Shown here: piece by piece, positions 18,715 through 29,174 of the stretch
How positions within the stretch are numbered: position 1 is the first letter of the stretch
Layout: every line of letters begins with the position of its first letter
Assembly: GCF_013074385.2 (NCBI RefSeq)
Contig: NZ_JABEYA020000005.1
Span: forward strand, 124,001 to 188,000
Direction: 5' to 3'
DNA from: Vibrio ostreicida
GTDB taxonomy: Bacteria; Pseudomonadota; Gammaproteobacteria; Enterobacterales; Vibrionaceae
Length of the DNA stretch: 64,000 bases
Position numbers and translations under genes: made by a program
The notes under the pieces: generated by a model
Told to the model about the DNA's origin: nothing
Seen by the model: only the letters and a program-made list of their open reading frames with translations
The model's database searches: none

Positions 18715-19188
18715 TTACTGAATTTCCAACAATTCCACATCGAAAATTAGGGTGGCAGCCGGCGGGATAGGGCCACTTCCACGCTGACCGTACGCAAGAG
18801 TACTTGGAATAAATAAACGAAATTTGTCGCCTTCACTCATGTAGGTTAACCCTTCCTGCCAACCTTTGATCACTTGATTCAGTTTAAATGAAATCGGCTC
18901 ACCGCGATCGACAGAACTATCAAAGACAGTGCCGTCAATCAGTGTTCCGTGGTAATGGACCTTCACCTTGTTGGTCACACTCGGTTTGATCGTGCCATGG
19001 CCTTTATGAAGCACTAGGTATTGAAGGCCACTTTCAGTAGTGACAACCTGCTCTTGCTTAGCATTATCGAGAAGAAAGGCTTGTCCGGCAGCGAAGTTTT
19101 CTTCACCTGCTTTTCCGGTCATTAATGTTCGGTAGATAAAAAAACCAGCCAGCACGAGGACAACGATAGGAATAATAATTTTCGACAT
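18715..19188 (-). CDS. FKBP-type peptidyl-prolyl isomerase, membrane-anchored
   Basis: A 157-residue protein with an N-terminal hydrophobic anchor ([16 protein letters not shown]) and a C-terminal FKBP domain from about residue 65. Domain landmarks are [32 protein letters not shown] and [12 protein letters not shown]. The anchor should hold the isomerase on the periplasmic face of the inner membrane, where it would help fold envelope proteins. It lies 17 bases after a DsbA-like lipoprotein gene, which fits a shared role in periplasmic folding. Confidence 0.9.
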   Translation of the reverse strand: MSKIIIPIVVLVLAGFFIYRTLMTGKAGEENFAAGQAFLLDNAKQEQVVTTESGLQYLVLHKGHGTIKPSVTNKVKVHYHGTLIDGTVFDSSVDRGEPISFKLNQVIKGWQEGLTYMSEGDKFRLFIPSTLAYGQRGSGPIPPAATLIFDVELLEIQ

Positions 19189-19205
19189 GATTTTGTTCCG
19201 TTCAA

Positions 19206-19826
19206 TTAGGGTTGTTGAATTAGGTAGCTAATGGTGTTGGCGATGCCTTGAATATCCTGATGGCCCGATAACAGTACCTGATATTTACCCTTAACAATAA
19301 AAGTAGGTACAGCGTTAATTTGTGCCTGTTCAGTGACGTCTTGGGGAAGCGCCATTACCTCGACAAGCTGCGCCTTTTGCGTCGCGGAAAGCTGGTATGG
19401 GCTGCGTAACTGACGAGCATCAAACGCGGTATCAATCGCCTTTTTGATGTCGTCTTCTGTTGGCGAACCAGGCATCTGAACCGCGTTAAACAATTCAGAC
19501 ATCATCGCGTGATCGGGCTTTTTGCCGAGTTGCATCTGCGCTGCATAATAGATAATTGCGCCGATCTGAGCACTTTGGTTGAAGGTCACGTGAAGTTTAC
19601 CAATATCTTGCTTGGTTAAAGATTCAAGTTCGGGAAGCCAGCTTTCCATGTTTTTGCAGTGGCCACAGTTGAGTGAAAACACTTCTGTGACGGTGGGCAA
19701 GGTCTCAAAAGAAACGCCTGCAGGTAAGGCTTGGTAGTGTTTCCCCAGCTGAGGAAGATCACCATCAGTACAACTGGCCAAGAGGAGGATCATGCCTAAC
19801 CCAAACCAGACGCGGATTGCTTTCAT
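19206..19826 (-). CDS. DsbA-like thiol:disulfide lipoprotein
   Basis: A 206-residue thioredoxin-fold protein. The N-terminus is a lipoprotein signal with lipobox LASC near residue 19, so it is probably membrane-tethered, unlike soluble DsbA. The active site is CGHC in [16 protein letters not shown] near residue 54, and the cis-proline loop is NAVPTFIV near 170. The helical insertion of DsbA lies between them. It should oxidise or isomerise disulfides in the envelope. The family usually has CPHC; CGHC is a variant that changes redox potential. It is the first gene of a pair with the FKBP isomerase. Confidence 0.85.
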   Translation of the reverse strand: MKAIRVWFGLGMILLLASCTDGDLPQLGKHYQALPAGVSFETLPTVTEVFSLNCGHCKNMESWLPELESLTKQDIGKLHVTFNQSAQIGAIIYYAAQMQLGKKPDHAMMSELFNAVQMPGSPTEDDIKKAIDTAFDARQLRSPYQLSATQKAQLVEVMALPQDVTEQAQINAVPTFIVKGKYQVLLSGHQDIQGIANTISYLIQQP

Positions 19827-20040
19827 AGTTTTTACTCTTTATCACCGCTGACACAAAAGGGCGGCCAGCGAAAAAACGTCGACAGATCTTACTCTTTCAC
19901 GGCGCGTAACTAAATAGCAAACCACCAAAAAACAACGTAATCTTTCTTGAGTTGGATAAAACAGGTTTGTGAACTGAAATGGTCAATTATCATTAAAGTA
20001 TTGGTAAAATTGCCGATACAAGGGAAGTATCAAAACAGAA

Positions 20041-20673
20041 ATGAGCGATGGAATGATGAAATATCTCGCCCTACCAATCTTGTTGCTCCTCACAGGGTGC
20101 GGCAATCTGGTCAAAGAAGTGCGCTACCTCTCCGATGATATGTTAGAAACGGCGCCGAAGACAGATTATGAAGTTCGCTATCCTCAGTGGCGGGATGCTC
20201 CCAAGTTTGCGACCTCTGACGTCGAAGGACCACTTGGACAAGCGCGCACAACCAGTTACGGTGATTTGCAATCTTTCTTGACCAAAAATGGGGTGGATTA
20301 CGAAGTGTTGCCCGGTAATCACATCATGGTCAAGCTAACAGACACGATCAAATTCACCACTGGGTCCTCTCGGGTCCAGCCTAACTCAGCCTATTGGCTC
20401 GATATGATGGGGCGCTATTTATCGACTCAGCCGGCGATTGATGTGGTGATCGACGGGCACGCCGACAACACGGGTGCAACCATGTTCAATGACGGCCTAT
20501 CGATGCGCCGAGCGGCAGCGGTCAAACAGCAGTTAGTGCGAAACAATGTGGCAATGAATGCCATTTATACTCGAGGTTATGGCGAATCTGTTCCCGCTTG
20601 TAACAACAATACCCGTGCTGGTAAAGCCTGTAACCGACGAGTCGAGGTCCTTTTTATCGTTTCAAACAATTGA
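20041..20673 (+). CDS. OmpA-family lipoprotein
   Basis: A 210-residue outer-membrane lipoprotein. The signal ends in lipobox LTGC near residue 20. The C-terminal 110 residues form an OmpA peptidoglycan-binding domain: VVIDGHADNTGATMFNDGLSMRRAAAV near 137-163 and GYGESVPACNNNTRAGKACNRRVEV at the end. Two cysteines in the last segment could form a disulfide. The start could be the first ATG (20041) or one of the ATGs at 20053 and 20056; none has an ideal ribosome site. It probably links the outer membrane to the cell wall. Confidence 0.85.
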   Translation: MSDGMMKYLALPILLLLTGCGNLVKEVRYLSDDMLETAPKTDYEVRYPQWRDAPKFATSDVEGPLGQARTTSYGDLQSFLTKNGVDYEVLPGNHIMVKLTDTIKFTTGSSRVQPNSAYWLDMMGRYLSTQPAIDVVIDGHADNTGATMFNDGLSMRRAAAVKQQLVRNNVAMNAIYTRGYGESVPACNNNTRAGKACNRRVEVLFIVSNN

Positions 20674-20775
20674 GTTAGACGAACATATTTGAACATGCCA
20701 TAAGCCAAGACTAGACTTACAAAGTCGTTTCGCGCCGCATCCGGTACCATTTGTCTTTACTAGCATGGACTTATT

Positions 20776-21546
20776 ATGTCGCATCCGTTTATCAGTGCAC
20801 TAAGTGCGTTGTTTGTTTTTCTCTTGTTGCCATGCCACTCGTTTGCCCAAGAGCCCATCAACATAGTGGTGGGCGGGGATTATCCACCTTATCATTCTGA
20901 ATCCTTGCCCGGCTATGGTCTCAATACACAAATTGTGACTGCCGCCTTTAAAGCAAAAAATGTCGATGTGAGTTATCGTCATCTTGATTCGTGGCAACAA
21001 GCGTTTGATGATGCGAAACAGGGCAACGCTGACGCAACGGCCTTGTGGGAGTTTAACCCAGCGTATCTCAGAGATTTCTATGTGAGTGATACTGTGTATA
21101 AAATTAATGCGCATTTTTATCACAAGAAAACGTTAAAGTTCAACTGGGATAACGTCGCTGATCTTCAAGGGCTGACCATCAGTGCACTCTTTGGCGGCTT
21201 TTATGGCGATGATTTCGAAGAGGCGGAACGCAAAGGTGAAATTACAGTGATCAGAACCCATGACGAAAAAGAGAATGTCATGAAACTGCTTGACGACCAA
21301 GTCGATATCGCGCCTTTATATATTGCCTATGTCAACTATGTGCTCAAATCAGAAGGGCTTGAGTCTGAGCTTGGTAATTTGACCTATCACCCTAAACCCT
21401 TGTTCATTAATTCATTACATTTATTGTTGCCTAGAGCGCGCGACGACAGTCTGGAAACCATGGAAACCTTTAACCAAGGATTAAAACTGATCAAGGCCGA
21501 TGGCACGCTGCAAGCGATTCTAAACGCCCATTTAAACTATCGTTAA
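20776..21546 (+). CDS. Periplasmic solute-binding protein, family 3-like
   Basis: A 256-residue exported protein with a clear signal peptide (HPFISALSALFVFLLLPCHSFA, cleaved near AQE). The mature part resembles family 3 amino-acid-type binding proteins: INIVVGGDYPPYHSE at the start, DLQGLTISALFGGFYGDDFEE in the middle. No ABC permease or ATPase gene is adjacent, so it could serve a distant transporter or act alone as a sensor, as many Vibrio family 3 proteins do. The ligand is unknown. Confidence 0.8.
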   Translation: MSHPFISALSALFVFLLLPCHSFAQEPINIVVGGDYPPYHSESLPGYGLNTQIVTAAFKAKNVDVSYRHLDSWQQAFDDAKQGNADATALWEFNPAYLRDFYVSDTVYKINAHFYHKKTLKFNWDNVADLQGLTISALFGGFYGDDFEEAERKGEITVIRTHDEKENVMKLLDDQVDIAPLYIAYVNYVLKSEGLESELGNLTYHPKPLFINSLHLLLPRARDDSLETMETFNQGLKLIKADGTLQAILNAHLNYR

Positions 21547-22037
21547 CCCTTAAGTTAAACGCATTATAATGCCCTGTTACCCAACGCGGTGAAATTCCGC
21601 CGACTACTTTCGTTTTCTTTCCTTATTCATTCAAACGAAACCTGAAGCGGCGTTCTCACTTATTGTCGTCAAAGTCGAACCTTCTCGATATTAGGCCAAG
21701 TCTCAGCGTCTAAACTCCCCGAGCATAATTGAATACACCGCATAAAAACCCAGCAACAATAAACAATAGCGTCATTAACTCTTCCAGACTGGGGTCAATA
21801 ACGTCATGTAGAACATCAATTCAGCACAGATCAACACAACAAAAAAGTACCGTTTTCGCACCCCATCGTTAAGAAAATTGATTTAATTAACAAAATAGAG
21901 AACATAAAATTAACAAAATGTGCTCGAACGCTCATTAATGGTGTGGCGACGTTTCTTATTAAAGGCAGGTGTGCAAAATACACTGCGCAACCAAGACTAA
22001 AAAATTATGCATAACAATGTAAACAAGGACTCTTACT
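21547..22037. other. Long intergenic region before glpF
   Basis: About 490 bases with no gene recognised. It contains a TATAAT at 21565-21570 with a weak TTAACC 16 bases upstream, just after the solute-binding gene. Further on are AT-rich sequence and a GlpR-like operator at 21919-21936. The region is long enough for a small RNA plus the glpFK promoter, but I see no strong hairpin with a T-run to support an RNA gene. Confidence 0.4.
21919..21936. promoter_or_regulatory. Candidate GlpR operator of glpFK
   Basis: TGTGCTCG-AA-CGCTCATT: each half matches seven of eight positions of the E. coli GlpR half-site (WATKYTCG and CGMRCATW), with a two-base centre in place of four. It lies about 100 bases upstream of the glpF start. 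The same short centre is seen before glpD (33350-33367), which supports both. Confidence 0.5.
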
Positions 22038-22889
22038 ATGACTAATAGAAAACCAACCTTACTTGGCGAATGTATCGCTGAGTTTATAGGGACTGGCCTT
22101 TTGATTTTCTTTGGCGTCGGCTGTGTGGCCGCTCTGGTACTCACCGGAGCGGAGTTTGGTCAATGGGAAATCAGTATCGTTTGGGGATTCGGGGTAGCGA
22201 TTGCCATCTATTGTACAGCAGGGGTGTCGGGTGCGCATATCAACCCAGCCGTAACGATTGCGTTGGCGGCCTTTCACGGATTTGACAAAGCGAAAGTGCT
22301 TCCGTATATCGCGGCCCAGATGTTAGGGGCTTTTTGTTCTGCGGCGCTTGTCTACAGTCTCTATAGCAATTTATTTGTCGACTATGAAATTGCGCATAAT
22401 TTTGTCCGCAGCAGTCAGGAAGGCTTGCAAACCGCGGGTATTTTTTCCACTTACCCACATGCGTCACTGAGCTTTTTGGGGGCTCTAGCCGTCGAGTTTG
22501 TGATTACAGCGGTATTAATGTTCGCCATTTTAGCCTTAGGTGACGAAAACAATGGCGCACCGCGTGGCGCGATGAACCCTTTGTTAATCGGTGTCCTCAT
22601 TGCTGTTATTGGTGGTTCGTTAGGCCCATTAACTGGGTTTGCGATGAATCCAGCACGTGATTTTGGTCCTAAGCTATTTGCTTACCTTGCTGGATGGGAT
22701 TTCGCGTTGAGCGGCGCTAAGGATATACCTTACTTCATTGTCCCGATTCTAGGTCCGATTGCTGGCGCATGCTTTGGCGCTTGGGCTTACCCCAAATGCA
22801 TTGCTCAATACCTCCCGAATACAGGGACTGGTTGCACGATACCAAATCAATGTGATGAAACAGAAGAACAACAACAAGCGCCTGTTTAA
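22038..22889 (+). CDS. glpF: Glycerol uptake facilitator (aquaglyceroporin)
   Basis: A 283-residue MIP-family channel that lets glycerol cross the inner membrane. Both pore-forming NPA boxes are present: GAHINPAVTIALAAF near residue 70 and GFAMNPARDFGPK near 205, the second with the NPARD aspartate typical of glycerol facilitators rather than strict water channels. Six membrane helices are visible. An AAGGA site precedes the start. It lies 53 bases upstream of glpK, so imported glycerol is trapped at once by phosphorylation. Confidence 0.95.
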   Translation: MTNRKPTLLGECIAEFIGTGLLIFFGVGCVAALVLTGAEFGQWEISIVWGFGVAIAIYCTAGVSGAHINPAVTIALAAFHGFDKAKVLPYIAAQMLGAFCSAALVYSLYSNLFVDYEIAHNFVRSSQEGLQTAGIFSTYPHASLSFLGALAVEFVITAVLMFAILALGDENNGAPRGAMNPLLIGVLIAVIGGSLGPLTGFAMNPARDFGPKLFAYLAGWDFALSGAKDIPYFIVPILGPIAGACFGAWAYPKCIAQYLPNTGTGCTIPNQCDETEEQQQAPV

Positions 22890-22942
22890 TTGAAAAAAAC
22901 AAGCCTAGAAATAACGATAAAATTCAAAAATAAGGAAAGATC

Positions 22943-24457
22943 ATGACTGAGCAAAAATATATGGTCGCGCTCGATCAAGGCACAACCAGTTCACGAGCCG
23001 TTATTCTTGACCACGATGCCAATATTGTCAGTGTCTCTCAGCGTGAATTTACTCAAATTTACCCACAAGCCGGCTGGGTCGAGCATGACCCAATGGAAAT
23101 CTACGCGACACAAAGTTCGGTGTTGGTCGAAGTCTTGGGTAAATCGGGAATTCGTAGCGATGAGATTGCGGGTATCGGTATCACCAACCAACGTGAGACG
23201 ACGATTGTCTGGAACAAAGAAACGGGTAAGCCAGTGTATAATGCGATTGTCTGGCAATGCCGTCGCACCGCTTCGATCTGTGAAACACTAAAAAAACGCG
23301 GCTTAGAGAGCTACGTTAAAGATAATACCGGCTTGGTTCTGGACCCTTACTTTTCTGGAACGAAAGTTAAGTGGATTCTCGATAACGTTGACGGTGCACG
23401 CGAAGAGGCCGAGGCAGGGAAACTCTTATTTGGCACGGTCGATACTTGGTTAGTCTGGAAGATGACCCAAGGACGTGTCCACGTGACCGACTATACTAAC
23501 GCATCCCGAACCATGCTGTTTAATATTAACTCATTGGAGTGGGACGAGAAACTGCTCAAAGAAATGGACATTCCCTTGTCTATGATGCCAGAGGTCAGAA
23601 AGTCTTCAGAAATTTACGGAGAGACCAATATTGGTGGTAAGGGTGGAACGCGTATCCCAATCGCTGGGATTGCAGGTGATCAACAAGCCGCCTTGTTCGG
23701 TCAAATGTGTGTCCATTCTGGCCAAGCCAAAAACACCTACGGAACCGGGTGCTTTCTGTTAATGAACACAGGACAAGAAAAGGTCACCTCTAAAAATGGT
23801 TTGCTGACCACGCTAGCCTGTGGACCGTCTGGCGAGCCAGCGTACGCATTAGAGGGGGCAGTGTTTATGGGCGGCGCTTCCATTCAGTGGTTGCGCGATG
23901 AAATGAAACTGCTGGCTGATGCAAAAGATTCCGAGTACTTTGCAACTAAAGTGGACACCTCTAATGGCGTTTATGTTGTGCCTGCATTTACAGGTTTAGG
24001 GGCTCCTTATTGGGATGCCTATGCTCGAGGTACCATCGTTGGTTTGACTCGCGGAGTGAATTCTAACCACATTATCCGTGCGACACTTGAAGGGATTGCA
24101 TACCAAACCAGAGATGTACTTGACGCAATGCAGGCAGATTCAGGCATCAAATTAGCGGCATTACGTGTCGACGGTGGGGCAGTCGCCAACAACTTCCTGA
24201 TGCAGTTCCAATCTGATGTTCTCGATACTCAGGTACTCCGGCCGCAAGTGACGGAAGTCACAGCGCTTGGGGCTGCCTATCTAGCTGGTCTAGCGGTGGG
24301 CTTCTGGGGCAACCTCGATGAATTGGCGGACAAAGCCAACATCGATAAAACTTTTGTCCCTCATCATGATGAAGAGAAGCGCGATCGTCGCTACAAAGGT
24401 TGGAAGCGTGCAGTCAAATGTGCGCAAGTTTGGTCGGAGATGCACGACCAAGACTAA
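22943..24457 (+). CDS. glpK: Glycerol kinase
   Basis: A 504-residue FGGY-family kinase converting glycerol and ATP to sn-glycerol-3-phosphate. The N-terminal ATPase motif is [25 protein letters not shown] near residue 190 is the FGGY signature 1 region; [21 protein letters not shown] near 353 is signature 2. Length matches E. coli GlpK (about 502). It forms an operon with glpF and ends at a strong terminator (24461-24494). The product feeds GlpD, encoded at 31804-33336. Confidence 0.97.
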   Translation: MTEQKYMVALDQGTTSSRAVILDHDANIVSVSQREFTQIYPQAGWVEHDPMEIYATQSSVLVEVLGKSGIRSDEIAGIGITNQRETTIVWNKETGKPVYNAIVWQCRRTASICETLKKRGLESYVKDNTGLVLDPYFSGTKVKWILDNVDGAREEAEAGKLLFGTVDTWLVWKMTQGRVHVTDYTNASRTMLFNINSLEWDEKLLKEMDIPLSMMPEVRKSSEIYGETNIGGKGGTRIPIAGIAGDQQAALFGQMCVHSGQAKNTYGTGCFLLMNTGQEKVTSKNGLLTTLACGPSGEPAYALEGAVFMGGASIQWLRDEMKLLADAKDSEYFATKVDTSNGVYVVPAFTGLGAPYWDAYARGTIVGLTRGVNSNHIIRATLEGIAYQTRDVLDAMQADSGIKLAALRVDGGAVANNFLMQFQSDVLDTQVLRPQVTEVTALGAAYLAGLAVGFWGNLDELADKANIDKTFVPHHDEEKRDRRYKGWKRAVKCAQVWSEMHDQD

Positions 24458-24460
24458 ATG

Positions 24461-24494
24461 AAAAAGCCCCAGATTTTAATCTGGGGCTTTTTTT
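24461..24494. terminator. Intrinsic terminator after glpK
   Basis: A long hairpin, AAAAAGCCCCAGAT / ATCTGGGGCTTTTTT, with a small T-rich loop and T-runs on both sides. It can end glpFK transcription and, in the other direction, that of the small membrane protein gene. Confidence 0.9.
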
Positions 24495-24502
24495 GGCAAT
24501 CT

Positions 24503-24745
24503 TCACGCGGTTTGGTCAACACTCTTTTTCTTATCATTTTCCATTTTGACGAGAAAGTAAACGTTAACACAAGCAATAAAGCCATTGGTGACAACCACTG
24601 GCCAAGCATCAATCATTAGGCCATACACCGTGAAAAGTAAGCAGCCAATGAAGTTAATCACTCGTAATTTAACAATATCTTTCATGGTTAATGAAATGGC
24701 GACCATGATCGAGGCGGCATAGCCCAATATTTCAATAACATCCAT
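24503..24745 (-). CDS. Small membrane protein, YgjV-like
   Basis: An 80-residue protein with about three hydrophobic helices (EILGYAASIMVAISLTM, VINFIGCLLFTVYGLMI, VVVTNGFIACVNVYFLVKM) and a charged tail. This is the shape of YgjV/CBU_0592-type inner-membrane proteins, where the FIGCLLFTVYG segment is typical. Function is unknown. It stands alone, convergent with glpK. No operon partner is visible. Confidence 0.65.
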   Translation of the reverse strand: MDVIEILGYAASIMVAISLTMKDIVKLRVINFIGCLLFTVYGLMIDAWPVVVTNGFIACVNVYFLVKMENDKKKSVDQTA

Positions 24746-24969
24746 AATTTGACTCTCTAACGTTGTTCCGCCGGCGCCCCTCTCAAGGCATCTTAGCGTG
24801 AGCTCAAGGCCTAAATCCCGTCTCTGTAGCGTCTCACCTATTAACTAAAGTGTAAATATAACAGAGATAAATAGGTGGTATAAGACTCACTTGTGAATTA
24901 AGAGAAGTGAAACGATTACGCAAACGTTAATGACGCTTTTATTGCAACAAGGGAGGTGGATTACCCCGA

Positions 24970-25003
24970 TAAAAAGAAACCCGCACTATTTAGGGCGGGC
25001 TTC
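24970..25003 (-). terminator. Probable terminator of tmaR
   Basis: Downstream of the tmaR stop a hairpin with CCCGC/GCGGG stem is followed, in the leftward direction, by TTTCTTTTT. Confidence 0.7.
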
Positions 25004-25024
25004 ATAAAAATCACAGGGGTAAGA

Positions 25025-25345
25025 CTATTTTTTCTTACCCTGACTAACCTGCTTATCTTCTTCTGTTAACTCACGAATACGGCGACTAATATCACGGCGT
25101 TCTTTGGATATTTCTGCACTTTTAATGATGTGGTCGTCGACGCGGTCTTCGTAATCGGCTTTCATGTTCTTAATAATGACAACGATTTCATCAGGTGACA
25201 TATCAGGCTTAATGTAATCGATCAAGTTATCGAGCAGATCGACGCGTTTACGGTTATCACGGACTTTTTTCTCGTTATCAAGAAGCTCCCGTTTGAGCTT
25301 ATTTTTACGCCGCGCCTGAGCGACTATTTCAAAAACACCATTCAT
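25025..25345 (-). CDS. tmaR: Pole-localizer protein TmaR (YeeX, DUF496)
   Basis: A 106-residue, highly charged alpha-helical protein. Segments nearly identical to E. coli YeeX are [24 protein letters not shown] and [16 protein letters not shown] followed by SKERRDIS. In E. coli, TmaR clusters at a cell pole and recruits enzyme I of the sugar phosphotransferase system, controlling its activity. Two predicted coiled-coil stretches flank the central DMSPDEI loop. It is monocistronic, with its own terminator downstream, and divergent from the orphan gene at 25482. Confidence 0.93.
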   Translation of the reverse strand: MNGVFEIVAQARRKNKLKRELLDNEKKVRDNRKRVDLLDNLIDYIKPDMSPDEIVVIIKNMKADYEDRVDDHIIKSAEISKERRDISRRIRELTEEDKQVSQGKKK

Positions 25346-25481
25346 CGGTTATTTCCCTAAAGTTGTGTACCTTAACTGCCTTCGATTAAAGCACAACATA
25401 TCGGCTGATGACAGTGTTTAGATCAATCAAGACAATATGTTGACCAATATATCACCGATCTCGCCAACCGCTTATTGAGCT

Positions 25482-25730
25482 ATGGCCACTGTTCAGGCTA
25501 TTATTTCCAAAATCGACCACAACAGCATCCAGATTATGCGTCTTTCGCAAATTGTTATTCCAACGCCCAAAGTCGTAGAGCCCGAGCCTGAAGACGGAAA
25601 AATCATCAAAGCCTACAAAGAAGAAATGGCGCGACAACAGCTCACCGAACTAGAATTAAATCGCACAAGAATCAGAATGATAGATGAGAATGGCCAAATA
25701 AAGAAAGTCCCTCTCTTTTCTGAACATTAA
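25482..25730 (+). CDS. Hypothetical protein, 82 residues
   Basis: I do not recognise this family. The sequence is mostly hydrophilic: a helical N-terminus (QAIISKIDHNSIQIMRLSQIV), a proline-rich middle (PTPKVVEPEPEDGK) and a second helix (KAYKEEMARQQLTELELNRTRIRM). It has no signal peptide or membrane segment. It ends 28 bases before yceH and could be cotranscribed with it. The codon pattern and charged helices look like a real gene; the ribosome site is weak (GAG). Confidence 0.6.
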   Translation: MATVQAIISKIDHNSIQIMRLSQIVIPTPKVVEPEPEDGKIIKAYKEEMARQQLTELELNRTRIRMIDENGQIKKVPLFSEH

Positions 25731-25758
25731 TTGACAAGGTCACAAAGAGGAAGCAAAC

Positions 25759-26409
25759 ATGAATATAGAACTCAATCCTGTTGAAGCCCGTGTCATCGGC
25801 TGCCTGATCGAAAAGGAAGTCACAACGCCAGATTATTACCCCCTGACCTTAAACAGCTTAACCAGCGCCTGCAATCAAAAAAGTAACCGTGAACCGGTAA
25901 TGGCATGCACTGATTCAGAGATTCAAAACGCCGTTGATGCTTTAGTCAGTCGACGTTTGGTGAGCGATGAAAGCGGTTTTAATAGCCGTTCCAGTAAATT
26001 CCAGCATCGCTTTTGTAACACCGAATTTGGTGATCTTAAACTTTCTGCCCAACAGAAAGGCATTGTCTGCAGTTTGCTTCTTCGTGGTGCACAAACGCCC
26101 GGAGAACTGCGCACGCGTACGAACCGACTCGCGGATTTTTCTGACGTGAAAGAAGTTGAAGCGGTACTTGAATCGATGGCATCTCGAGCGCAGGGGGCTC
26201 TAGTGGTTAAATTGCCCAGAGAAGCGGGTAAACGAGAATCTCGCTATATGCACTTATTCAGTGGCGAGGTGGATATCACTGCTGATATCAGTTCGACTAC
26301 CGTCACAGCTGATCAGACTCGGGTAAACCAGCTGGAGAATGAAGTCGCTGCACTTAAATTGGAAATTACTCATTTAAAGCAACAGATTGAAGAATTAAGT
26401 TCACAGTGA
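25759..26409 (+). CDS. yceH: YceH family protein (DUF480)
   Basis: A 216-residue member of the DUF480 family, made of two tandem winged-helix domains. The start [30 protein letters not shown] and the NQKSNREPV motif are the family hallmark. A coiled coil ([25 protein letters not shown]) closes the protein, as in many members. Function is unknown, although the fold suggests nucleic acid binding. AGAGGAAG precedes the ATG. Its stop overlaps the GTG start of the GIY-YIG gene (GTGA), so the two are translationally coupled. Confidence 0.93.
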   Translation: MNIELNPVEARVIGCLIEKEVTTPDYYPLTLNSLTSACNQKSNREPVMACTDSEIQNAVDALVSRRLVSDESGFNSRSSKFQHRFCNTEFGDLKLSAQQKGIVCSLLLRGAQTPGELRTRTNRLADFSDVKEVEAVLESMASRAQGALVVKLPREAGKRESRYMHLFSGEVDITADISSTTVTADQTRVNQLENEVAALKLEITHLKQQIEELSSQ

Positions 26410-26711
26410 TTGAAACGGAACTTGGTGACCCGCGCTCACTCTGGTACGTCTACTTTATACGGACACGATCCAACGCGCTTTATTGCGGGATCACCACAGA
26501 TGTAGAGCGCCGTTATCAACAACACTGCAATGGCACAGGCGCCAAAGCGCTCAGAGGCAAGGGGCCGCTATCTTTGGTATGGTTCGATAGAATTGGACCG
26601 TGCCGAGGAAGGGCGTCCAAAATTGAATTTCAGCTTAAACAACTTAGTAAAAAACAAAAAGAAAGGCTAGTGACAGGTCATATTTTGCTGGCAGATGTGG
26701 TAAAAGCATAA
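26406..26711 (+). CDS. GIY-YIG nuclease superfamily protein (UPF0213)
   Basis: A 101-residue single-domain protein of the UPF0213 (YhbQ-like) type. The GIY-YIG elements appear as [24 protein letters not shown], with tyrosines and arginine in place, and a later [20 protein letters not shown] segment with the conserved glutamate. The start is GTG, overlapping the yceH stop. Family members are presumed DNA nucleases, but their biological substrate is not established. No separate promoter is apparent. Confidence 0.85.
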   Translation: MIETELGDPRSLWYVYFIRTRSNALYCGITTDVERRYQQHCNGTGAKALRGKGPLSLVWFDRIGPCRGRASKIEFQLKQLSKKQKERLVTGHILLADVVKA

Positions 26712-26787
26712 CTTCTCAACTAATTTTCCTTCCTTTAATTGATTTTGTATTAACCTTGATATGAGAGACTATCGGGTTGATATAAAT

Positions 26788-27924
26788 ATGAAAAAATTGA
26801 TTAAATTATCAATAATAAACTTAAGCCTAGTGGGATTTTCAGTGGGTGCTGCTGGTTTCGTGGCGGATGGCCGAGGTAATGGGATGGGCAATACCGGCGT
26901 CACAACGGCAGGTTATGTCTTAGCCCCGTTTTATAACCCTGCCCTTAGTGCCGTCTATACCGATTCAGATACCATCGGATTGTTGCTGCCTGGCTTGGGA
27001 GCCAGAGTACGTGATACTGATGACACCTTGGGCACGATTGACGCGCTTCAGGATAGCATTGATCAGTACGAAGCCAATACCTCGTCGTCTGACGCAGAAA
27101 CGGCTGTCAATAACGCACTTGACCAATTATCTAACGATAAACCCCTTGGGGTTGATGCAGGCATTACGGCATCAGTTGCCTTCCCACTTGACGCATTTTC
27201 GGCCAGCGTGTTTCTCCACGGTTACGCCGATATCGTTGCTCAAACCAATATATCGACTTCATCAGACACTCAAACCCGCTATGAAAACTCTAGCGTTGAC
27301 CTGATTGCATTTGGTTTTACTGAATTTGGACTGACCATCGCCAAACGCATGTCATTGGCTGGTCAAGATATCGCTCTAGGTGTCTCACCAAAATTTCAAA
27401 CCATGAGAACCTATAAACAAGCCTTGACGGTTAAAGACTTCGACCTCAGTGATTATGATAAGAGTGAGACCAAAGATAATGCCTTTAACTTCGATTTGGG
27501 CGCCGTGTGGTTGTATCACCAATTCCGAGCAGGTATCGCGATAAAGGACCTTTTCTCTCAAGAGTTGGAAACCTTAAATGTTGGCGGCATCAGTACCTAC
27601 AAACTTGACACCCAGATAACGGTCTCTACAGCGTATGTCCTAGACTATGTCTCTGCTACGGTTGATTGGGATCTCACCAAACAGGAGCGATTTTCTGATC
27701 GAGATGATGACACGCAGTTCCTGCGTTTTGGCGTAGAGGGTAATGCGATGGGCTGGGCTCAGATACGAGCTGGATATGAAATTGATCTTGAAAATACATT
27801 GGATAACTCGATTACCGCAGGCATTGGAATCAGTCCTGGTGGTTTAGTTAGCGTTGATTTTGCGGGCAGTTATGCTGACAATCACCAATTTGGGCTCTCG
27901 GGCAATTTGTCTTTTATGTTCTAA
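26788..27924 (+). CDS. TraF-like envelope protein (conjugal transfer TraF family name)
   Basis: A 378-residue exported protein beginning with a signal peptide (KKLIKLSIINLSLVGFSVGAA). The mature protein starts GFVADGRGNGMGNTGVTTAGYVLAPFYNPAL, a pattern typical of chromosomal proteins named conjugal transfer TraF (PF13729) and similar to FadL-type outer-membrane barrels. Alternating strands continue to a C-terminal phenylalanine (SFMF), as expected for an outer-membrane barrel. No other transfer genes are present, so a conjugation role is unlikely. I chose ATG 26788, which starts the signal peptide, over the one at 26761. Confidence 0.75.
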   Translation: MKKLIKLSIINLSLVGFSVGAAGFVADGRGNGMGNTGVTTAGYVLAPFYNPALSAVYTDSDTIGLLLPGLGARVRDTDDTLGTIDALQDSIDQYEANTSSSDAETAVNNALDQLSNDKPLGVDAGITASVAFPLDAFSASVFLHGYADIVAQTNISTSSDTQTRYENSSVDLIAFGFTEFGLTIAKRMSLAGQDIALGVSPKFQTMRTYKQALTVKDFDLSDYDKSETKDNAFNFDLGAVWLYHQFRAGIAIKDLFSQELETLNVGGISTYKLDTQITVSTAYVLDYVSATVDWDLTKQERFSDRDDDTQFLRFGVEGNAMGWAQIRAGYEIDLENTLDNSITAGIGISPGGLVSVDFAGSYADNHQFGLSGNLSFMF

Positions 27925-27998
27925 TTTATAATGCCATACTGATATTGTTAGTTTTATAACTTAATGTTTTTTTTCAATTTAATCTATTAAATTGATAG

Positions 27999-29173
<1,175 letters not shown>

Positions 29174-29174
<1 letters not shown>

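Noticed and set aside
26788..27924. Conjugative element suggested by TraF name
   Set aside because: No relaxase, pilus, integrase or att-like repeats are in the window; chromosomal TraF-named proteins are common in Vibrio.
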